Notes: generated by a model from the letters alone, not told the origin. A stretch of 64,000 nt of DNA from Acinetobacter sp. ANC 4204 (GCF_002135205.1 NZ_NEFZ01000007.1:181845-245844), one strand, 5' to 3'. Counted from the first letter of the stretch, positions 10,529-21,226 are shown. Made by a program: numbers and translations.

Positions 10529-11161
10529 TTAGCGATACTTGCCGTATACTTTCCACGTGTTGTTATCTGCGAGTGGATCATTATAACTATCGCTACGCTG
10601 TTTACGTGGTTTGTCTCGCGCATCGACCAGTTCAAAGTGTGCTTCGGTACTTAACACGATACCATTTACATAAAATCGGGTACGGGTATATTCACTCTGC
10701 CCATGCTGAAACACATAGGTTCTGAGGTCAATAAACTCCCTATGCGCAACCAAGGCTGCGTTATCATCGCTGTCTAACCAAGTGCGCATGGCTTGGATTT
10801 GCTCGGGTTCAAACTGCCCACATTTTTCGATTAAGCTCGCAATACCGCGAAAACTTTTAGACTCTTTGGCACGGGTTTTATTAATCCGAATACGATCGAC
10901 GTGAAAATAAAATAGCGGTAAATTCAAATGACTGGGTAAATGAATCGCGTCCAGTACCTCATCTTCCATAAAGGGTTGGAATAAGTCTTGCGCCCGCTCA
11001 ATCAAACCCGTCCACTGACGGTAGTAGTCTTCGACCTCTGCTTTTGTAGCGTAATAAATCGGTAAGCCTTCGACATTGGCCAAATTTTGTGGTGGCCAAA
11101 TGTTTTGACGCAATAATGCAATATCACTTTTTAAACTTTGTACCGCAATCGCATCTTGCAT
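10529..11161 (-). CDS. Conserved hypothetical protein
   Basis: 210 residues, no signal peptide or membrane segment. I do not recognise the family. Mixed charge, with a notable N-terminal W-P-P-Q-N and a basic, polar C-terminal tail (R-D-K-P-R-K-Q-R). Oriented against the DUF3144 gene, whose start is about 115 bp away. Confidence 0.7.
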   Translation of the reverse strand: MQDAIAVQSLKSDIALLRQNIWPPQNLANVEGLPIYYATKAEVEDYYRQWTGLIERAQDLFQPFMEDEVLDAIHLPSHLNLPLFYFHVDRIRINKTRAKESKSFRGIASLIEKCGQFEPEQIQAMRTWLDSDDNAALVAHREFIDLRTYVFQHGQSEYTRTRFYVNGIVLSTEAHFELVDARDKPRKQRSDSYNDPLADNNTWKVYGKYR

Positions 11162-11275
11162 GAATATTCTCTATTTTACTGCTTAGGCTATTTTTAGATT
11201 AAGGCAAAGGTTTAGTTTCTGCAAGGCTTTGCCTATAATGCAGTCTGAGTTATTTATGTATTTTAGGACAAGTTC

Positions 11276-11671
11276 ATGGTTCAGAAGATTGAAGCAACAG
11301 ATGTCACCGAAGAAGAAGCGTTGAATGCTAAATTCTTTGAACGTGCAGATGAATTTATTAAGCAAGCAAACGATTTTTGTCGCACTGAAAAAGGTTCACA
11401 AGTGAAACCTGCTGAAATGCGTGGCCAAGTCAGCGCAGCAATGTTGTTTGGTACAGCCCGTTTTAACACGTGGGTAGCAGCCAACAACTTTAAAGATGGC
11501 GACGAAATGCGTGATGCCAAAGAGCAAGTCATGTCTTATATTTTGCAGCAATTCCAAATGATGCTGGAAGACAACTATGATGAATATTGTGAACAGTTTG
11601 AAAACTATCTTCGTTTCCGTCATAACGAAGAATTTCATGCCAATAAGCATGACCACAAACACGATCACTGA
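11276..11671 (+). CDS. DUF3144 domain-containing protein
   Basis: 131 residues, soluble, acidic. F-x-x-R-A-D-x-F-I-x-x-A-N near residue 20 and the A-A-x-L-F-G-T-A-R-F-N-x-W segment are typical of DUF3144. The end is histidine-rich (H-x-x-K-H-D-H-K-H-D-H), which could bind metal. Function unknown. Followed at once by a strong terminator, so monocistronic. Confidence 0.85.
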   Translation: MVQKIEATDVTEEEALNAKFFERADEFIKQANDFCRTEKGSQVKPAEMRGQVSAAMLFGTARFNTWVAANNFKDGDEMRDAKEQVMSYILQQFQMMLEDNYDEYCEQFENYLRFRHNEEFHANKHDHKHDH

Positions 11672-11677
11672 TCAATC

Positions 11678-11703
11678 AAAGCCTGCCTCGTGCAGGCTTT
11701 TTT
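11678..11703 (+). terminator. Rho-independent terminator
   Basis: Stem GCCTGC / GCAGGC with loop CTCGT, followed by six Ts, 7 bp past the DUF3144 stop. Confidence 0.9.
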
Positions 11704-11792
11704 CATTTCGTCGTATTTGAAATGAAATACAATGTTGCAATACCTCAATTTGCAGTAAGGTAATCCTGAAAGAATATAATTTAGGGAAAAAC

Positions 11793-12860
11793 ATGCAGCA
11801 TTTGGACTTTGCACTCATTGATCCGCACATTCACCAGTGGGACCCCTATAACACGCCACATGCAGCGGCTTTGGCAGTCAAATTATTGGGCAAGCATCCT
11901 AAGCTTTTGGACAAAATGGTTCGTTTGGTGAAACCTAAAGATCTGATTGAAACTGTCGGTCTAACCCGTCATATCACACGTCCTTATTTGCCTCATGACT
12001 ATAAACACGATACTGGCCCATACACAGTAGAACAAGTGGTACATGTTGAAGCCAGTTGGCATCACAGCAAAGGCAAAGGTGTGGTTGAGGAAACTCAGTT
12101 TATTGAGTCTTTAGCTTTTGGGGTAGATACGGTCAAATTGGGTGGCATTGTCGCAACAGCTGATCCGCGTGATCGTAACTTTAAGAAGATCCTAAAATTA
12201 CACCATAAAGCTTCACCACACTTTCGTGGTATTCGTAAAATGGCGTCTTTTCATGAAGACAAAGCAATCCATGCGTGGACAGATGAGCCACACTTATATC
12301 GCAATAAAAAATTTCTCAAAGGCTTCGAAGTACTGTCCCAATACAACTTGAGTTTTGATGCTTGGGTTTATTCCACACAGCTTGAAGATGTGATTTATCT
12401 AGCCAAGCAGTTCCCTGAAACCTCCATTGTGCTAGACCATTTGGGTACACCCGCAGGTTTATTTGGTCCAATTGGTGCAAATACAGGGATGACACAAACA
12501 GCGCGGGAAAATATTTTCTTCCGTTGGAAAGACGACTTAGCTGAGCTTGCAAGCTGTCCAAACGTCTATACCAAAATGTCGGGACTCTTCATGCCGGTAT
12601 TAGGACATCGTTTTCATAAAGAAGACCGATTGGCGTCCAAACAAGAAGTCTTTGATCTGGCACATCCCATGATTACGCATGCTCTCGCCTGTTTTGGCAC
12701 CTATCGAGTGATGTTTGCCTCTAACTTTCCGATGGATTCAGTCAGTACATCGTTGGTCAATATTATTGATGCCTTTAGTGATGTCGTCGCAGCGTATGAC
12801 CCTGATGCTTTAGAGCGCGTATTTCATCACAATGCCAAACAGTTTTATCGGCTTGAATAG
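11793..12860 (+). CDS. Amidohydrolase family (COG3618-type) metal-dependent hydrolase
   Basis: 355 residues, TIM-barrel hydrolase of the Amidohydro_2 family. Metal-site motifs: D-P-H-I-H-Q-W-D near residue 10, a V-H-V-E-A barrel strand, V-L-D-H-L-G-T-P near residue 215, and A-S-N-F-P-M-D near residue 305. Relatives act on lactones or 2-pyrone-4,6-dicarboxylate-like substrates, but the substrate is not evident here. Single gene ending at a bidirectional terminator. Confidence 0.85.
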   Translation: MQHLDFALIDPHIHQWDPYNTPHAAALAVKLLGKHPKLLDKMVRLVKPKDLIETVGLTRHITRPYLPHDYKHDTGPYTVEQVVHVEASWHHSKGKGVVEETQFIESLAFGVDTVKLGGIVATADPRDRNFKKILKLHHKASPHFRGIRKMASFHEDKAIHAWTDEPHLYRNKKFLKGFEVLSQYNLSFDAWVYSTQLEDVIYLAKQFPETSIVLDHLGTPAGLFGPIGANTGMTQTARENIFFRWKDDLAELASCPNVYTKMSGLFMPVLGHRFHKEDRLASKQEVFDLAHPMITHALACFGTYRVMFASNFPMDSVSTSLVNIIDAFSDVVAAYDPDALERVFHHNAKQFYRLE

Positions 12861-12894
12861 ACAACTAAGAAAACTGCTTCATAAGGCTTATAAC

Positions 12895-12925
12895 AAAGAA
12901 CCCCTCTATATTGAGGGGTTCTTTT
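12895..12925. terminator. Bidirectional terminator between convergent genes
   Basis: Stem AAAGAACCCCTC / GAGGGGTTCTTT with loop TATATT; T runs on both strands. Serves the amidohydrolase (plus) and M16 peptidase (minus) genes. Confidence 0.85.
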
Positions 12926-12944
12926 TAGGTGAGAACTGAGATCT

Positions 12945-15722
12945 TTACTTTTTCAACGCTGGCTGCGCTTTGCCATATTGGTCAGCCATCACTTCAACCA
13001 ACTGATCCAGCTGAATATATTTCTGAATCACCGTATCAACATCGGCTTTACTGATTTTAGCCAAAGCTAAATCGCGTTGCTCACGATCCAGTAAAGTACG
13101 ATTGCGCTTCATTTGAGGAATCAACATGCGATGGATATTGCGACTATCTTCAAGTGCAGTCACACGCTTTTTCAAAATATCAGCCTTTGCAGCTTCGACT
13201 TCCTGTTCAGTAACGCCTTTTGCCAGTAACTCATTCAACACTTTATACACGGCTTGAGACACTTGAGTTGATTTGCCTGCGCTATAGTTTGCATCAATCG
13301 TCAACGCCCCTGACTCCGTCCAGTCATCCAACGAAATGCTACTGCCAAAACCATAGACCAAGGCATTCTTTTCACGTAGCTCTTGCGCCAAACGAGAGGA
13401 CAACTGCGACTCACCTAAGATGTGCTCGAGTACCTGTAAAGCAGGTGCATCTGGGTGATACGTGCCCACTGGGAACGTCATAATGCTCTGATAGCTACCA
13501 AACTCACGCTGCTCTGACAGCGCGTGTACCCGCTGCGCTTTATATGCCGTAAAGTCAGAAGTAATCCGCTGATAAGGCGCTGCCGAATTCCAGTTTGCAA
13601 AAGCCTGATTTAAAGTCTTTTTCATCTTTTTCGTATCAATCACACCCGTCACCGAAATTTGTGCATGATTCATTGCAAAAAATTGCTGATACAGCTGTTT
13701 AACCTGTGCTTGTGTTGCAGCCTGATACTGCTTCTTGGCATATTCAGGCTCAAAGTGATGGCGGATATCCCCCATTGGATAAGTTTCAAGTAAACGCGCA
13801 ATGGTTAAAGCCGCTACAGTTTCAGGCTCAGTATATGGTCGATCTAGACTTGCTAAGCTTTGTGACTTAATCAAATCAAACTGGCTTTGTTCAAAAGTTG
13901 GATTTTTAAGGACATCTACAACAAAGTTAAAAAATTCATCAAACTTTTCTTTCTTCGCCACGATTGAGATATTGATGCCGTTACCATTACTTGCTGCACT
14001 TGCACCACCGCCCGCATCAATAGAATGATCAGCAATGTCTTGCAAACTATATTGAGTTGACGCTCTGAGCAGTAAATAAGAAGTCAGGTCTAATAACTCG
14101 GCCTTATTAAACAAACTTTCTGCCGTACCAAAGTCAATCGAAATGGTGGCATAGGTCTTATCGTCACGCGTGGTACTCGGGTACAGCGCATATTGCATAC
14201 CATTTTTTAGCTTGCCACGCTGAATTTGTTTTTCAGCACTTTCTAAATATTGCTTTGAACTTTTTACATACTCAGCAACTTCCGCTTTATACACACTTGC
14301 ATCTTTCAATGGCTCTTCAGCAACGGCTTGCTGATCTAAAGTTTTTGCTGGGGTGGCTGCTGCCGCTTGTTCAAGTGCTTTTTTCTGATCTTCTGGGGTC
14401 GGTAAAATAGTACCTGAAATCCGATGCTCTGGGATCAAAAAGTCATCTAAACGTTGATTAACTTGCGTAACGGTAAGCTGTTGTAACTGTTGCTGATCTT
14501 TAAAGTATTGTGTCCAATCACCATTGGCAGAAACCACATAGTCACTGAGCATGCCACCGACTGCCGTTGCACTACTGAACATGCTTTCTTGTGCATTTTT
14601 AATCATGCTCTTCACACGGTTAAGCTCAACCTCGTTGAATTTTGGTGTTTTTTCGACCCCAGCAACCAAAGCTGACTCGACTTTCTTCACATCATGGTTG
14701 GGGGCATAAACTGCGCCCATAAACACCATATTGAAATCTTGGTCTAACCACGTGGTTGACTGAACTGCTGTCGCCGTTCCCGTTTCTACAATACTTTGGT
14801 ACAAATGCCCGCTAGGTTGCATGGTATATAAATACGGCGACACCGCCAGCGCGGTCTTAATGTTCTCGTTTTTACCATTCAGGTAAATATTGTATTTGGC
14901 GAAGTTACTGCCTTTTTTCACGACAAACTGGCGATCTTTAATCTTGCTGGCATCTAAGACAGGTACTTTAACTTTCGCAGGCACAGCGCGCGCTTGAATC
15001 GCACTAAACTTTTCATCAATCTGCTTCAGTACAGCAGCTTGGTCAAACTTCCCTGAAATGACAAACACCGCATTATTCGGTGCATACCAGTCACGATAAA
15101 ACTTATTCAGTTCAGCCATTTTGATTGACTGTAACTCGTTTAAATCACCAATCGGTAAACGCCCTAAATATTGATTACCATAAGCAGACTTCCACATTTG
15201 ATCCATGAGTACCGAAAAAGGCTGATCCATACGGACTTCACGCTCACGTTTTACAATCGCGATTTCAGACGGTACATATTTTTCTTGGAGCACCAAGCCA
15301 TCCATACGCTCAGCTTCAAGATGAATCAGCTCATTAATCGCATTTTGTTCAGGACGAACCACATTAATATATTTGGTTGAATAATAATCTGTACTGGCAT
15401 TATTCATTAAACCGTATTGATCTAAACGGCGCTGAAATTCGTCTCCTGGCACATTTTTAGTTCCCTTGAATGCTAAGTGTTCCAATAGATGCGCTAAACC
15501 ACCCTTTCCTTTAGGATCGTTCAATGAACCAGTCAAATAGACCATATTCATATACACTTTATTTTCTTTATCGTTTGGCGCAAGAATAATGCGTAAACCG
15601 TTATCTAATTTATATTCTTCAATTTTCTGTTCCGATTTTACCAATACGGGTTGTGCCCATACTGTACCCCCAAAGCCAAGTAGCAATACCGACAAACTCA
15701 ATGTTTTAAAACGCATTAACAT
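12945..15722 (-). CDS. M16 family metallopeptidase (pitrilysin-like, periplasmic)
   Basis: 925 residues with a signal peptide ending V-W-A-Q near residue 24. The inverted zinc motif H-x-x-E-H is present as H-L-L-E-H at about 78-82, with a downstream glutamate in H-L-E-A-E-R. Two M16 halves are visible, the second (from about 500) lacking the zinc motif as in many two-domain members. Probably degrades peptides in the periplasm. Two closely spaced ATGs exist at the start (residues 1 and 3). Single gene. Confidence 0.9.
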   Translation of the reverse strand: MLMRFKTLSLSVLLLGFGGTVWAQPVLVKSEQKIEEYKLDNGLRIILAPNDKENKVYMNMVYLTGSLNDPKGKGGLAHLLEHLAFKGTKNVPGDEFQRRLDQYGLMNNASTDYYSTKYINVVRPEQNAINELIHLEAERMDGLVLQEKYVPSEIAIVKREREVRMDQPFSVLMDQMWKSAYGNQYLGRLPIGDLNELQSIKMAELNKFYRDWYAPNNAVFVISGKFDQAAVLKQIDEKFSAIQARAVPAKVKVPVLDASKIKDRQFVVKKGSNFAKYNIYLNGKNENIKTALAVSPYLYTMQPSGHLYQSIVETGTATAVQSTTWLDQDFNMVFMGAVYAPNHDVKKVESALVAGVEKTPKFNEVELNRVKSMIKNAQESMFSSATAVGGMLSDYVVSANGDWTQYFKDQQQLQQLTVTQVNQRLDDFLIPEHRISGTILPTPEDQKKALEQAAAATPAKTLDQQAVAEEPLKDASVYKAEVAEYVKSSKQYLESAEKQIQRGKLKNGMQYALYPSTTRDDKTYATISIDFGTAESLFNKAELLDLTSYLLLRASTQYSLQDIADHSIDAGGGASAASNGNGINISIVAKKEKFDEFFNFVVDVLKNPTFEQSQFDLIKSQSLASLDRPYTEPETVAALTIARLLETYPMGDIRHHFEPEYAKKQYQAATQAQVKQLYQQFFAMNHAQISVTGVIDTKKMKKTLNQAFANWNSAAPYQRITSDFTAYKAQRVHALSEQREFGSYQSIMTFPVGTYHPDAPALQVLEHILGESQLSSRLAQELREKNALVYGFGSSISLDDWTESGALTIDANYSAGKSTQVSQAVYKVLNELLAKGVTEQEVEAAKADILKKRVTALEDSRNIHRMLIPQMKRNRTLLDREQRDLALAKISKADVDTVIQKYIQLDQLVEVMADQYGKAQPALKK

Positions 15723-15868
15723 TATTTTTCCAAATAATTCGACAAAATATGAATGATTCTCAACATCATAGAGGAAAGTGAAATTATTTTTATAGTAATT
15801 TGGTGAAAAACAGCATTTTAATCAATGCTTATTTTTCACCAGTAGTTTTATTTTAAGAGAATTACAAC

Positions 15869-16696
15869 TTAATCTAAGTACAATTCAGCCGTCATATATA
15901 ACTTGGCATAGCCAGAAATTTGGATCCGCGTTTCAGACTGAATATCGCAATAAAGCAATCCTCCACGGCTCGATGCCTGATAGGCAAGCAATGAGGTTTT
16001 ACCCAACTTCTCCGCCCACAAGGGTGCAAGACCTGTATGCATGGAGCCTGTCACAGGGTCTTCATTGATGCCTTTATGCGGTGCGAAATAACGCGCGATA
16101 TAATCATAATCTTGCGACGTTGAAGTCAAGGTAACATCTAAGTTTTCAGCCGTAATCGCAGTACTGACTTTATGCTTTTCTGCCATTTGACGAATTTTAT
16201 CTAAGTTCGGCTTGGCATCTTTAACTGCCTGCTCAGACTCACAGACTAAAATATAAGCCTGTGGGTTTAAATAGACTTCTTTAATTTCACAATCGACCAA
16301 CTCATGAATTTCCGCAGGATAGTCTTCTAACTTTTGCGGTGCACGAATTGGAAAATTCATATGAATCTTGCCGTCAGCATCTTGATCAATGATAAAAACA
16401 CCCAAGTCTTTGACATGAAACTGGATACGTTTAGCATCGGTATAATCACGAAACAGAACGAAACTACTGGCTAAAGTCGCGTGCCCACAAAAGTCCACTT
16501 CAACCTGAGGAGTGAACCAGCGAATTTCAAAGTTTTCAGCATCAATGACTTTCACAAAAGCCGTTTCTGCCAAGTTATTTTCCAAGGCAATATTCTGCAT
16601 CAAATCTACTGCTAACCATTCATCATGCACAATCACAGCTGCAGGATTACCTTTGAATAATTCAGTTGTAAAGGCATCGACTTGATACATTTTCAT
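15869..16696 (-). CDS. PhzF family isomerase/epimerase
   Basis: 275 residues from the ATG at 16696, which has AGGAG about 6 bases upstream; a longer upstream reading lacks a ribosome site. Family marks: Y-Q-V-D-A-F-T near the start, G-N-P-A-A-V, the catalytic glutamate in N-L-A-E-T-A-F-V, D-F-C-G-H-A-T, and the late G-S-M-H-T-G-L-A. PhzF folds like diaminopimelate epimerase. Substrate unknown; no phenazine genes nearby. Confidence 0.9.
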   Translation of the reverse strand: MKMYQVDAFTTELFKGNPAAVIVHDEWLAVDLMQNIALENNLAETAFVKVIDAENFEIRWFTPQVEVDFCGHATLASSFVLFRDYTDAKRIQFHVKDLGVFIIDQDADGKIHMNFPIRAPQKLEDYPAEIHELVDCEIKEVYLNPQAYILVCESEQAVKDAKPNLDKIRQMAEKHKVSTAITAENLDVTLTSTSQDYDYIARYFAPHKGINEDPVTGSMHTGLAPLWAEKLGKTSLLAYQASSRGGLLYCDIQSETRIQISGYAKLYMTAELYLD

Positions 16697-16786
16697 CGTT
16701 TTTCTCCTAAATTGAGGCTTTATTTTGCAAAAAACTGAGCAAAAAAGTAGATACAGTTTTTTGTCATTTATGGATACACCCCCAAT

Positions 16787-16818
16787 AAAAAGAAGCCTAA
16801 TCATGAAGATAGGCTTCT
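16787..16818 (-). terminator. Rho-independent terminator after tcyP
   Basis: Stem AGAAGCCTA / TAGGCTTCT with a T run on the minus strand; 31 bp past the tcyP stop. Confidence 0.75.
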
Positions 16819-16848
16819 TTTCAGTTCATCGGCGATATATTACTCAGC

Positions 16849-18237
16849 TTAGACTTCTTTTAAGTCCACATTGTCTTGCTCAAAAATGCGCTTATCTGTT
16901 TGACCTAAAACTTGGCTGGTCACGACACCTGCGGTCATCGAACCATTCACATTCAAAGCCGTACGACCCATATCAATCAAAGGCTCAATTGAAATGAGCA
17001 GTGCAACCAAAGTCACAGGCAAGCCCAACATTGGCAGGACAATCAGCGCTGCAAATGTTGCACCACCACCTACACCTGCCACCCCAATCGAGCTCAAGGT
17101 CACGACACAAACCAAAGTCAAAATCCAAAGCGGATCGAGTGGATTAATACCTACTGTCGGTGCGACCATAACAGCCAACATTGCAGGATATAGCCCAGCA
17201 CAGCCGTTTTGCCCAATGGTCGTACCAAATGAGGCTGAGAAGCTGGCAATTGACTCAGGTACGCCCAGACGTCGTGTTTGTGCTTCAATATTTAAAGGAA
17301 TACTGGCAGCACTTGAACGGCTGGTAAACGCAAAAGTCAGCACAGGCCAAACCTTTTTAAAGAACTGAATTGGGTTCATACCTGTGAGCGCCAAAGTCAC
17401 GGCGTGCACGATAAACATAATCGCCAAGCCGATATAAGACGCAACCAAGAAGCCACCTAAGTTTAAGATGTCCGCCATTTTAGAGTTGGCCACAATATTG
17501 GTCATGAGTGCGAACACACCGTAAGGAGTGAGCATCATAATCAAACGCACCAACTTCATGACCCACGCTTGTAAGATCTCAATTGCAGACAACAGCTTTT
17601 GCCCTTTCTCAGCATCCGCTTTCATTAGGTTCAAGCCTGCAATGCCTAAAAACACTGCAAAAATGACTACACTGATAATGGAAGTTGGATGTGCCCCTGT
17701 CAGCTCGGCAAAAGGATTGCTCGGAATAAATGACAGAAATAAATCAGGCACTTGCAAATCAGCCACTTGCCCGACATAGTCAGTTTGAATCGTATTTAAA
17801 CGTTCAGTTTCTTGTGTCCCTTGTACCAAACCTGCCGCAGTTAAGCCAAACAAATTGGTCACCACCACGCCGACAAATGCAGCAATCGCTGTGGTAAATA
17901 ACAAGGTTCCAATGCTAATAAAACTAATTTTACCCAATGAACCTGCATCGTGCAGCTTAATCACAGCGCCTAAAATGGAAACAAACACCAAAGGCATTAC
18001 CACCATTTGTAATAGTTTGACATAGCCTTTACCGACCACATTAAACCACTGTACCGACTCTTGCAGTACAGGCGAGTGCGTACCATAAAACCCATGTAAA
18101 GCGAGACCAAAAACAATACCAAGACAGAGACCTGCCAGTACTTTCTTCGCTAAACTCCAATCGGTTTTACGGGTTTGACCAAGTAAAATAAGCAATGCAA
18201 TAAAAATGATGACATTGACGATTAAGGGGATATTCAT
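16849..18237 (-). CDS. tcyP: L-cystine/dicarboxylate:cation symporter, TcyP (YdjN) type
   Basis: 462 residues, about the length of E. coli YdjN/TcyP. DAACS family features: eight or more hydrophobic helices, serine-rich hairpin [10 protein letters not shown], the G-Q-N-G-C-A-G segment, and a late N-V-N-G-S-M-T-A-G cation-site motif. The N-terminal L-L-G-Q-T-R-K-T resembles the TcyP branch rather than GltP/DctA. Predicted role: sodium-coupled cystine import as sulfur source. Confidence 0.85.
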   Translation of the reverse strand: MNIPLIVNVIIFIALLILLGQTRKTDWSLAKKVLAGLCLGIVFGLALHGFYGTHSPVLQESVQWFNVVGKGYVKLLQMVVMPLVFVSILGAVIKLHDAGSLGKISFISIGTLLFTTAIAAFVGVVVTNLFGLTAAGLVQGTQETERLNTIQTDYVGQVADLQVPDLFLSFIPSNPFAELTGAHPTSIISVVIFAVFLGIAGLNLMKADAEKGQKLLSAIEILQAWVMKLVRLIMMLTPYGVFALMTNIVANSKMADILNLGGFLVASYIGLAIMFIVHAVTLALTGMNPIQFFKKVWPVLTFAFTSRSSAASIPLNIEAQTRRLGVPESIASFSASFGTTIGQNGCAGLYPAMLAVMVAPTVGINPLDPLWILTLVCVVTLSSIGVAGVGGGATFAALIVLPMLGLPVTLVALLISIEPLIDMGRTALNVNGSMTAGVVTSQVLGQTDKRIFEQDNVDLKEV

Positions 18238-18396
18238 ATTGTTTCCCTAAATGATGCTGTCATAATTATAAATCAAAATTTAAACGGGCTTACTGTTTTG
18301 CGCCATATTCCACGCTGAATGTACAAATTTAGGCTGAATTGGCAGTTTTAGAATGTGGTATAAAGCATTTAAACGGCTGTTAAAGTGTTCTTTTAC

Positions 18397-19002
18397 ATGA
18401 ATCAATCTCTGCTTAATCCTCACATTCTGCCCGTGCCTTTAGAAAAAGCATATCGGCTACTCAACCACGGCCCAACCGTGCTGGTTTCTAGTCAAGATGA
18501 TGAAAGCACTGATGTCATGACTGCAGCTTGGGCATGCGCCCTAGAGTTTAGCCCCGCCAAAGTGACGGTCGTACTCGACAAATCGACGAAAACCCGCAGT
18601 ATTATTGAAAAATCAGGTCTATTTGCACTGCAAGTCCCTACACTTAAACAGCTGAAAATGGTCTACGCACTCGGCATGATCAGTCAATATGATGCGCCTG
18701 AAAAGTTGCGTCAGTGTGGGGTCGAACTTTTTCAGTTTGGTCACAGCCCAATCCCCGTGGTCAAAGGCTGTAGCGCATGGATTCTGTGTGAACTCATTCC
18801 TGAACCGCATAATCAGCAGCAGCATGACTTGTTTATTGGCAAAGTCATTGCCGCTTATGCAGATGATCGCGTTTTTAGAGATGGGCATTGGTACTACCAT
18901 GAAGCCGCAGAGGAATGGAAAAGTATCCATCATGTTGCAGGCGGACATTTTTATACCATTGGTGATGCAGTGGATATCAATACACTTAAAGACACTGAGT
19001 AA
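18397..19002 (+). CDS. Flavin reductase family protein
   Basis: 201 residues from ATG 18397; a GTG at 18385 could add four residues, and neither start has a good ribosome site. The P-T-V-L-V-S-S, M-T-A-A-W and H-Y-x-x-x-G-G-H-F type segments match flavin reductase-like FMN-binding proteins (PF01613). These reduce flavins with NAD(P)H or bind FMN; the partner oxygenase is not evident here. Confidence 0.82.
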   Translation: MNQSLLNPHILPVPLEKAYRLLNHGPTVLVSSQDDESTDVMTAAWACALEFSPAKVTVVLDKSTKTRSIIEKSGLFALQVPTLKQLKMVYALGMISQYDAPEKLRQCGVELFQFGHSPIPVVKGCSAWILCELIPEPHNQQQHDLFIGKVIAAYADDRVFRDGHWYYHEAAEEWKSIHHVAGGHFYTIGDAVDINTLKDTE

Positions 19003-19107
19003 ATTGGCTTCACCTTTACTCCGCTCGACTAAAGGCGAACATTACTCGATTGTTTTATTGTAAATTTCACCTTATAGTTCAAGTGTGTTTTTTAAACAAA
19101 TAGTCAA

Positions 19108-20313
19108 ATGATGATGAACAGGACGTTCTCGAGCACCGTACAACTGAGTCTCTTTCTCTGCCTGAGTATGTGCTTGGGAATTGGCATCTTACGTTTTTCT
19201 TATACCGCTCTACTGCCGTCCACTCGCGAAGCCTATGAATGGTCACACAATTTCGCCAGCCTACTCGGTAGTGCTAATCTGCTGGGCTATCTGATCGGCG
19301 CGTTCTGGGCGATGAGGCTGCCACAAAATGCAAAAATGCCGATCTATATCATTTTTGCTGCGTTGTTTGGTTCAATCAGCCTATTTGCCTGTGCATTTGC
19401 ACATTTTAATGAAGTTTGGTATTTGGTGTGGCGCATCATTTCAGGTATCAGCGGTGGTTTGCTGATGATTCTATCGCCCAGCATTGTGGCGCAGTACAGT
19501 GAGTTACAGCACCGTTTTAAAATTAATCTAATTGGATTTAGCGGAATAGGAATTGGTGTATTGGCAGCCACGCTGTTTATGCCGTATTTAGACCGCATTG
19601 CCATCACCAGCGCATGGTTCATTCTCTGTGGCTTTGCATTTGTCATTACATGGTTATTATGGACACTGGTTCGTCCTTTCCAAAAGCAACTGCACAGTAT
19701 TCCTACAAGCCAGCCCCAGACTCATACAGTGAATAAAATTTACTATAGCTTACTCATTGTGTATGCCTGCAGCGCCTTTGCGTATATTCCCCATTCTTTG
19801 TTTTGGATTGATTATTTAAGCCATGTTTTAACGCTAAATTTATATTGGATCAATTTTAACTGGATTTTATATGGCCTAGGCAGTGCTCTAGGTGCTGCAA
19901 CAGCTTATGCTTTAGCACGTAAATTTGGCAACTTTCTGGCTTTAAAGATTTTATACAGTGTCTATATTGCGGCAGTGTTTATTGCAGTTCTGAGTTTTTC
20001 GCCTGTATTTACGCTCCTGTCTTCATTTCTCACAGGCCTACTGAACCCTGCAGTGGTCTTTCTCACCTCCTACACCATCTTACAACTCTACGGCTTGGCC
20101 TATAAAAAACTGTGGAGTATGGCAACACTTAGCTTTGCAACGGTACAGCTGGTTGGTGGTTTAAGTTTTAGTACCTTGCAGCATTTGGGTTGGTCATATC
20201 ACTTTCAGTTTATGCTTGCTGCTGGAGTCCTCGGTTTAGGAACACTGCAATTGTTTTATTTTACCCGTACGACATCCACCTCCAATCCAACCAGTAAAAA
20301 GAAGGCCTTTTAA
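19108..20313 (+). CDS. YbfB/YjiJ family MFS transporter
   Basis: 401 residues with about twelve hydrophobic segments. The start L-G-I-G-I-L-R-F-S-Y-T-A-L-L-P and A-S-L-L-G-S-A-N-L-L-G-Y-L-I-G-A are characteristic of the YbfB/YjiJ family. Substrate unknown. Just over 100 bp after the flavin reductase gene on the same strand, so co-transcription is possible. Ends at a terminator. Confidence 0.85.
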   Translation: MMMNRTFSSTVQLSLFLCLSMCLGIGILRFSYTALLPSTREAYEWSHNFASLLGSANLLGYLIGAFWAMRLPQNAKMPIYIIFAALFGSISLFACAFAHFNEVWYLVWRIISGISGGLLMILSPSIVAQYSELQHRFKINLIGFSGIGIGVLAATLFMPYLDRIAITSAWFILCGFAFVITWLLWTLVRPFQKQLHSIPTSQPQTHTVNKIYYSLLIVYACSAFAYIPHSLFWIDYLSHVLTLNLYWINFNWILYGLGSALGAATAYALARKFGNFLALKILYSVYIAAVFIAVLSFSPVFTLLSSFLTGLLNPAVVFLTSYTILQLYGLAYKKLWSMATLSFATVQLVGGLSFSTLQHLGWSYHFQFMLAAGVLGLGTLQLFYFTRTTSTSNPTSKKKAF

Positions 20314-20334
20314 GCCTTCATATTAAAGAGAATC

Positions 20335-20366
20335 AAAAAAGTAACCTACTTGCGTTAGTAGGTTAC
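20335..20366. terminator. Bidirectional terminator
   Basis: Perfect 10-bp stem GTAACCTACT / AGTAGGTTAC with 6-base loop; A6 on the left side and T-rich on the right, so usable from both strands. Confidence 0.8.
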
Positions 20367-20523
20367 TTTATAGAGGGTCGTCCATGTTAAATACGTGTGA
20401 TATTTTAACTTACCCCTAAATATTACAAATGAACGATGTAAGAATAAGAAAAAAATTGATGAACCATCTATGAGCAAAACAATGAATGCATTCGAACTTT
20501 TACAACTGTAGATCAAAACTTGG

Positions 20524-21075
20524 CTATTTCAATGCATTTAAAGTTAAATACGGATAAGGATTCACAGCTCCTTTTCCAGTCCTATAAATTCCATAGTGCA
20601 AATGTGGTGGCGTATTCTTAGCATTGCCCGTGTTTCCGACATAGCCCAATACCTCTCCCACTTCAACCCAATCCCCCGTTTGAATATCAGGCGCATAAGC
20701 ATCTAAATGTGCATAGTAGTGACGGCTTAAGTTAGGTCCCATCACCCACACCACTTGTCCACCTAGACTATTGATCCCAACATCCAATACAATGCCTGAT
20801 GTGGCGCTTAAGACTGGTGTTCCGCGTTTAGCGAAGATATCAATACCTTGATGTTTTCGTCCCTGCCCACGTGCAGCCCCCCAAGTGTCCTGTATCTGCT
20901 TGTGGCTTACTCCTTCTACAGGCACATTTAAATTTTTCGCTAAAGGCGTCTTATATAACTGCCAATATAAATAGGGGTAACTCAAACCCGCTGCTTCACC
21001 CGAAGCCGGTGGCTGACATCCACTCATCAGCAGATTTGTACTTAAAATAGCTCCACTCAGAACTAAACGAGACAT
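20524..21075 (-). CDS. M23 family metallopeptidase, lipoprotein
   Basis: 183 residues. The lipobox L-M-S-G-C gives lipid attachment at about residue 20. Peptidase M23/LytM motifs: H-Q-G-I-D (H-x-x-x-D) near residue 78, H-Y-Y-A-H and the catalytic H-L-H-Y-G near residue 163; with these all present the enzyme is probably an active endopeptidase on cell-wall cross-links rather than an EnvC-like activator. Alone on the minus strand. Confidence 0.9.
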   Translation of the reverse strand: MSRLVLSGAILSTNLLMSGCQPPASGEAAGLSYPYLYWQLYKTPLAKNLNVPVEGVSHKQIQDTWGAARGQGRKHQGIDIFAKRGTPVLSATSGIVLDVGINSLGGQVVWVMGPNLSRHYYAHLDAYAPDIQTGDWVEVGEVLGYVGNTGNAKNTPPHLHYGIYRTGKGAVNPYPYLTLNALK

Positions 21076-21178
21076 GATTCAACTACTCAGCTAATTTTTA
21101 GATATGCAAATAAGATAAAGTTACTTATTCATACTAAATGCTTCATATATTGAAAGATATCTTATATATGTAACGGCA

Positions 21179-21203
21179 AAGCCCTCATATAAAATGAGGG
21201 CTT
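21179..21203 (-). terminator. Rho-independent terminator
   Basis: Stem AAGCCCTCAT / ATGAGGGCTT with loop ATAAA. Lies 24 bp beyond the stop of the 38-residue gene; only a short T run. Confidence 0.6.
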
Positions 21204-21226
21204 TTCTTCAAATAAACTACGTAAAA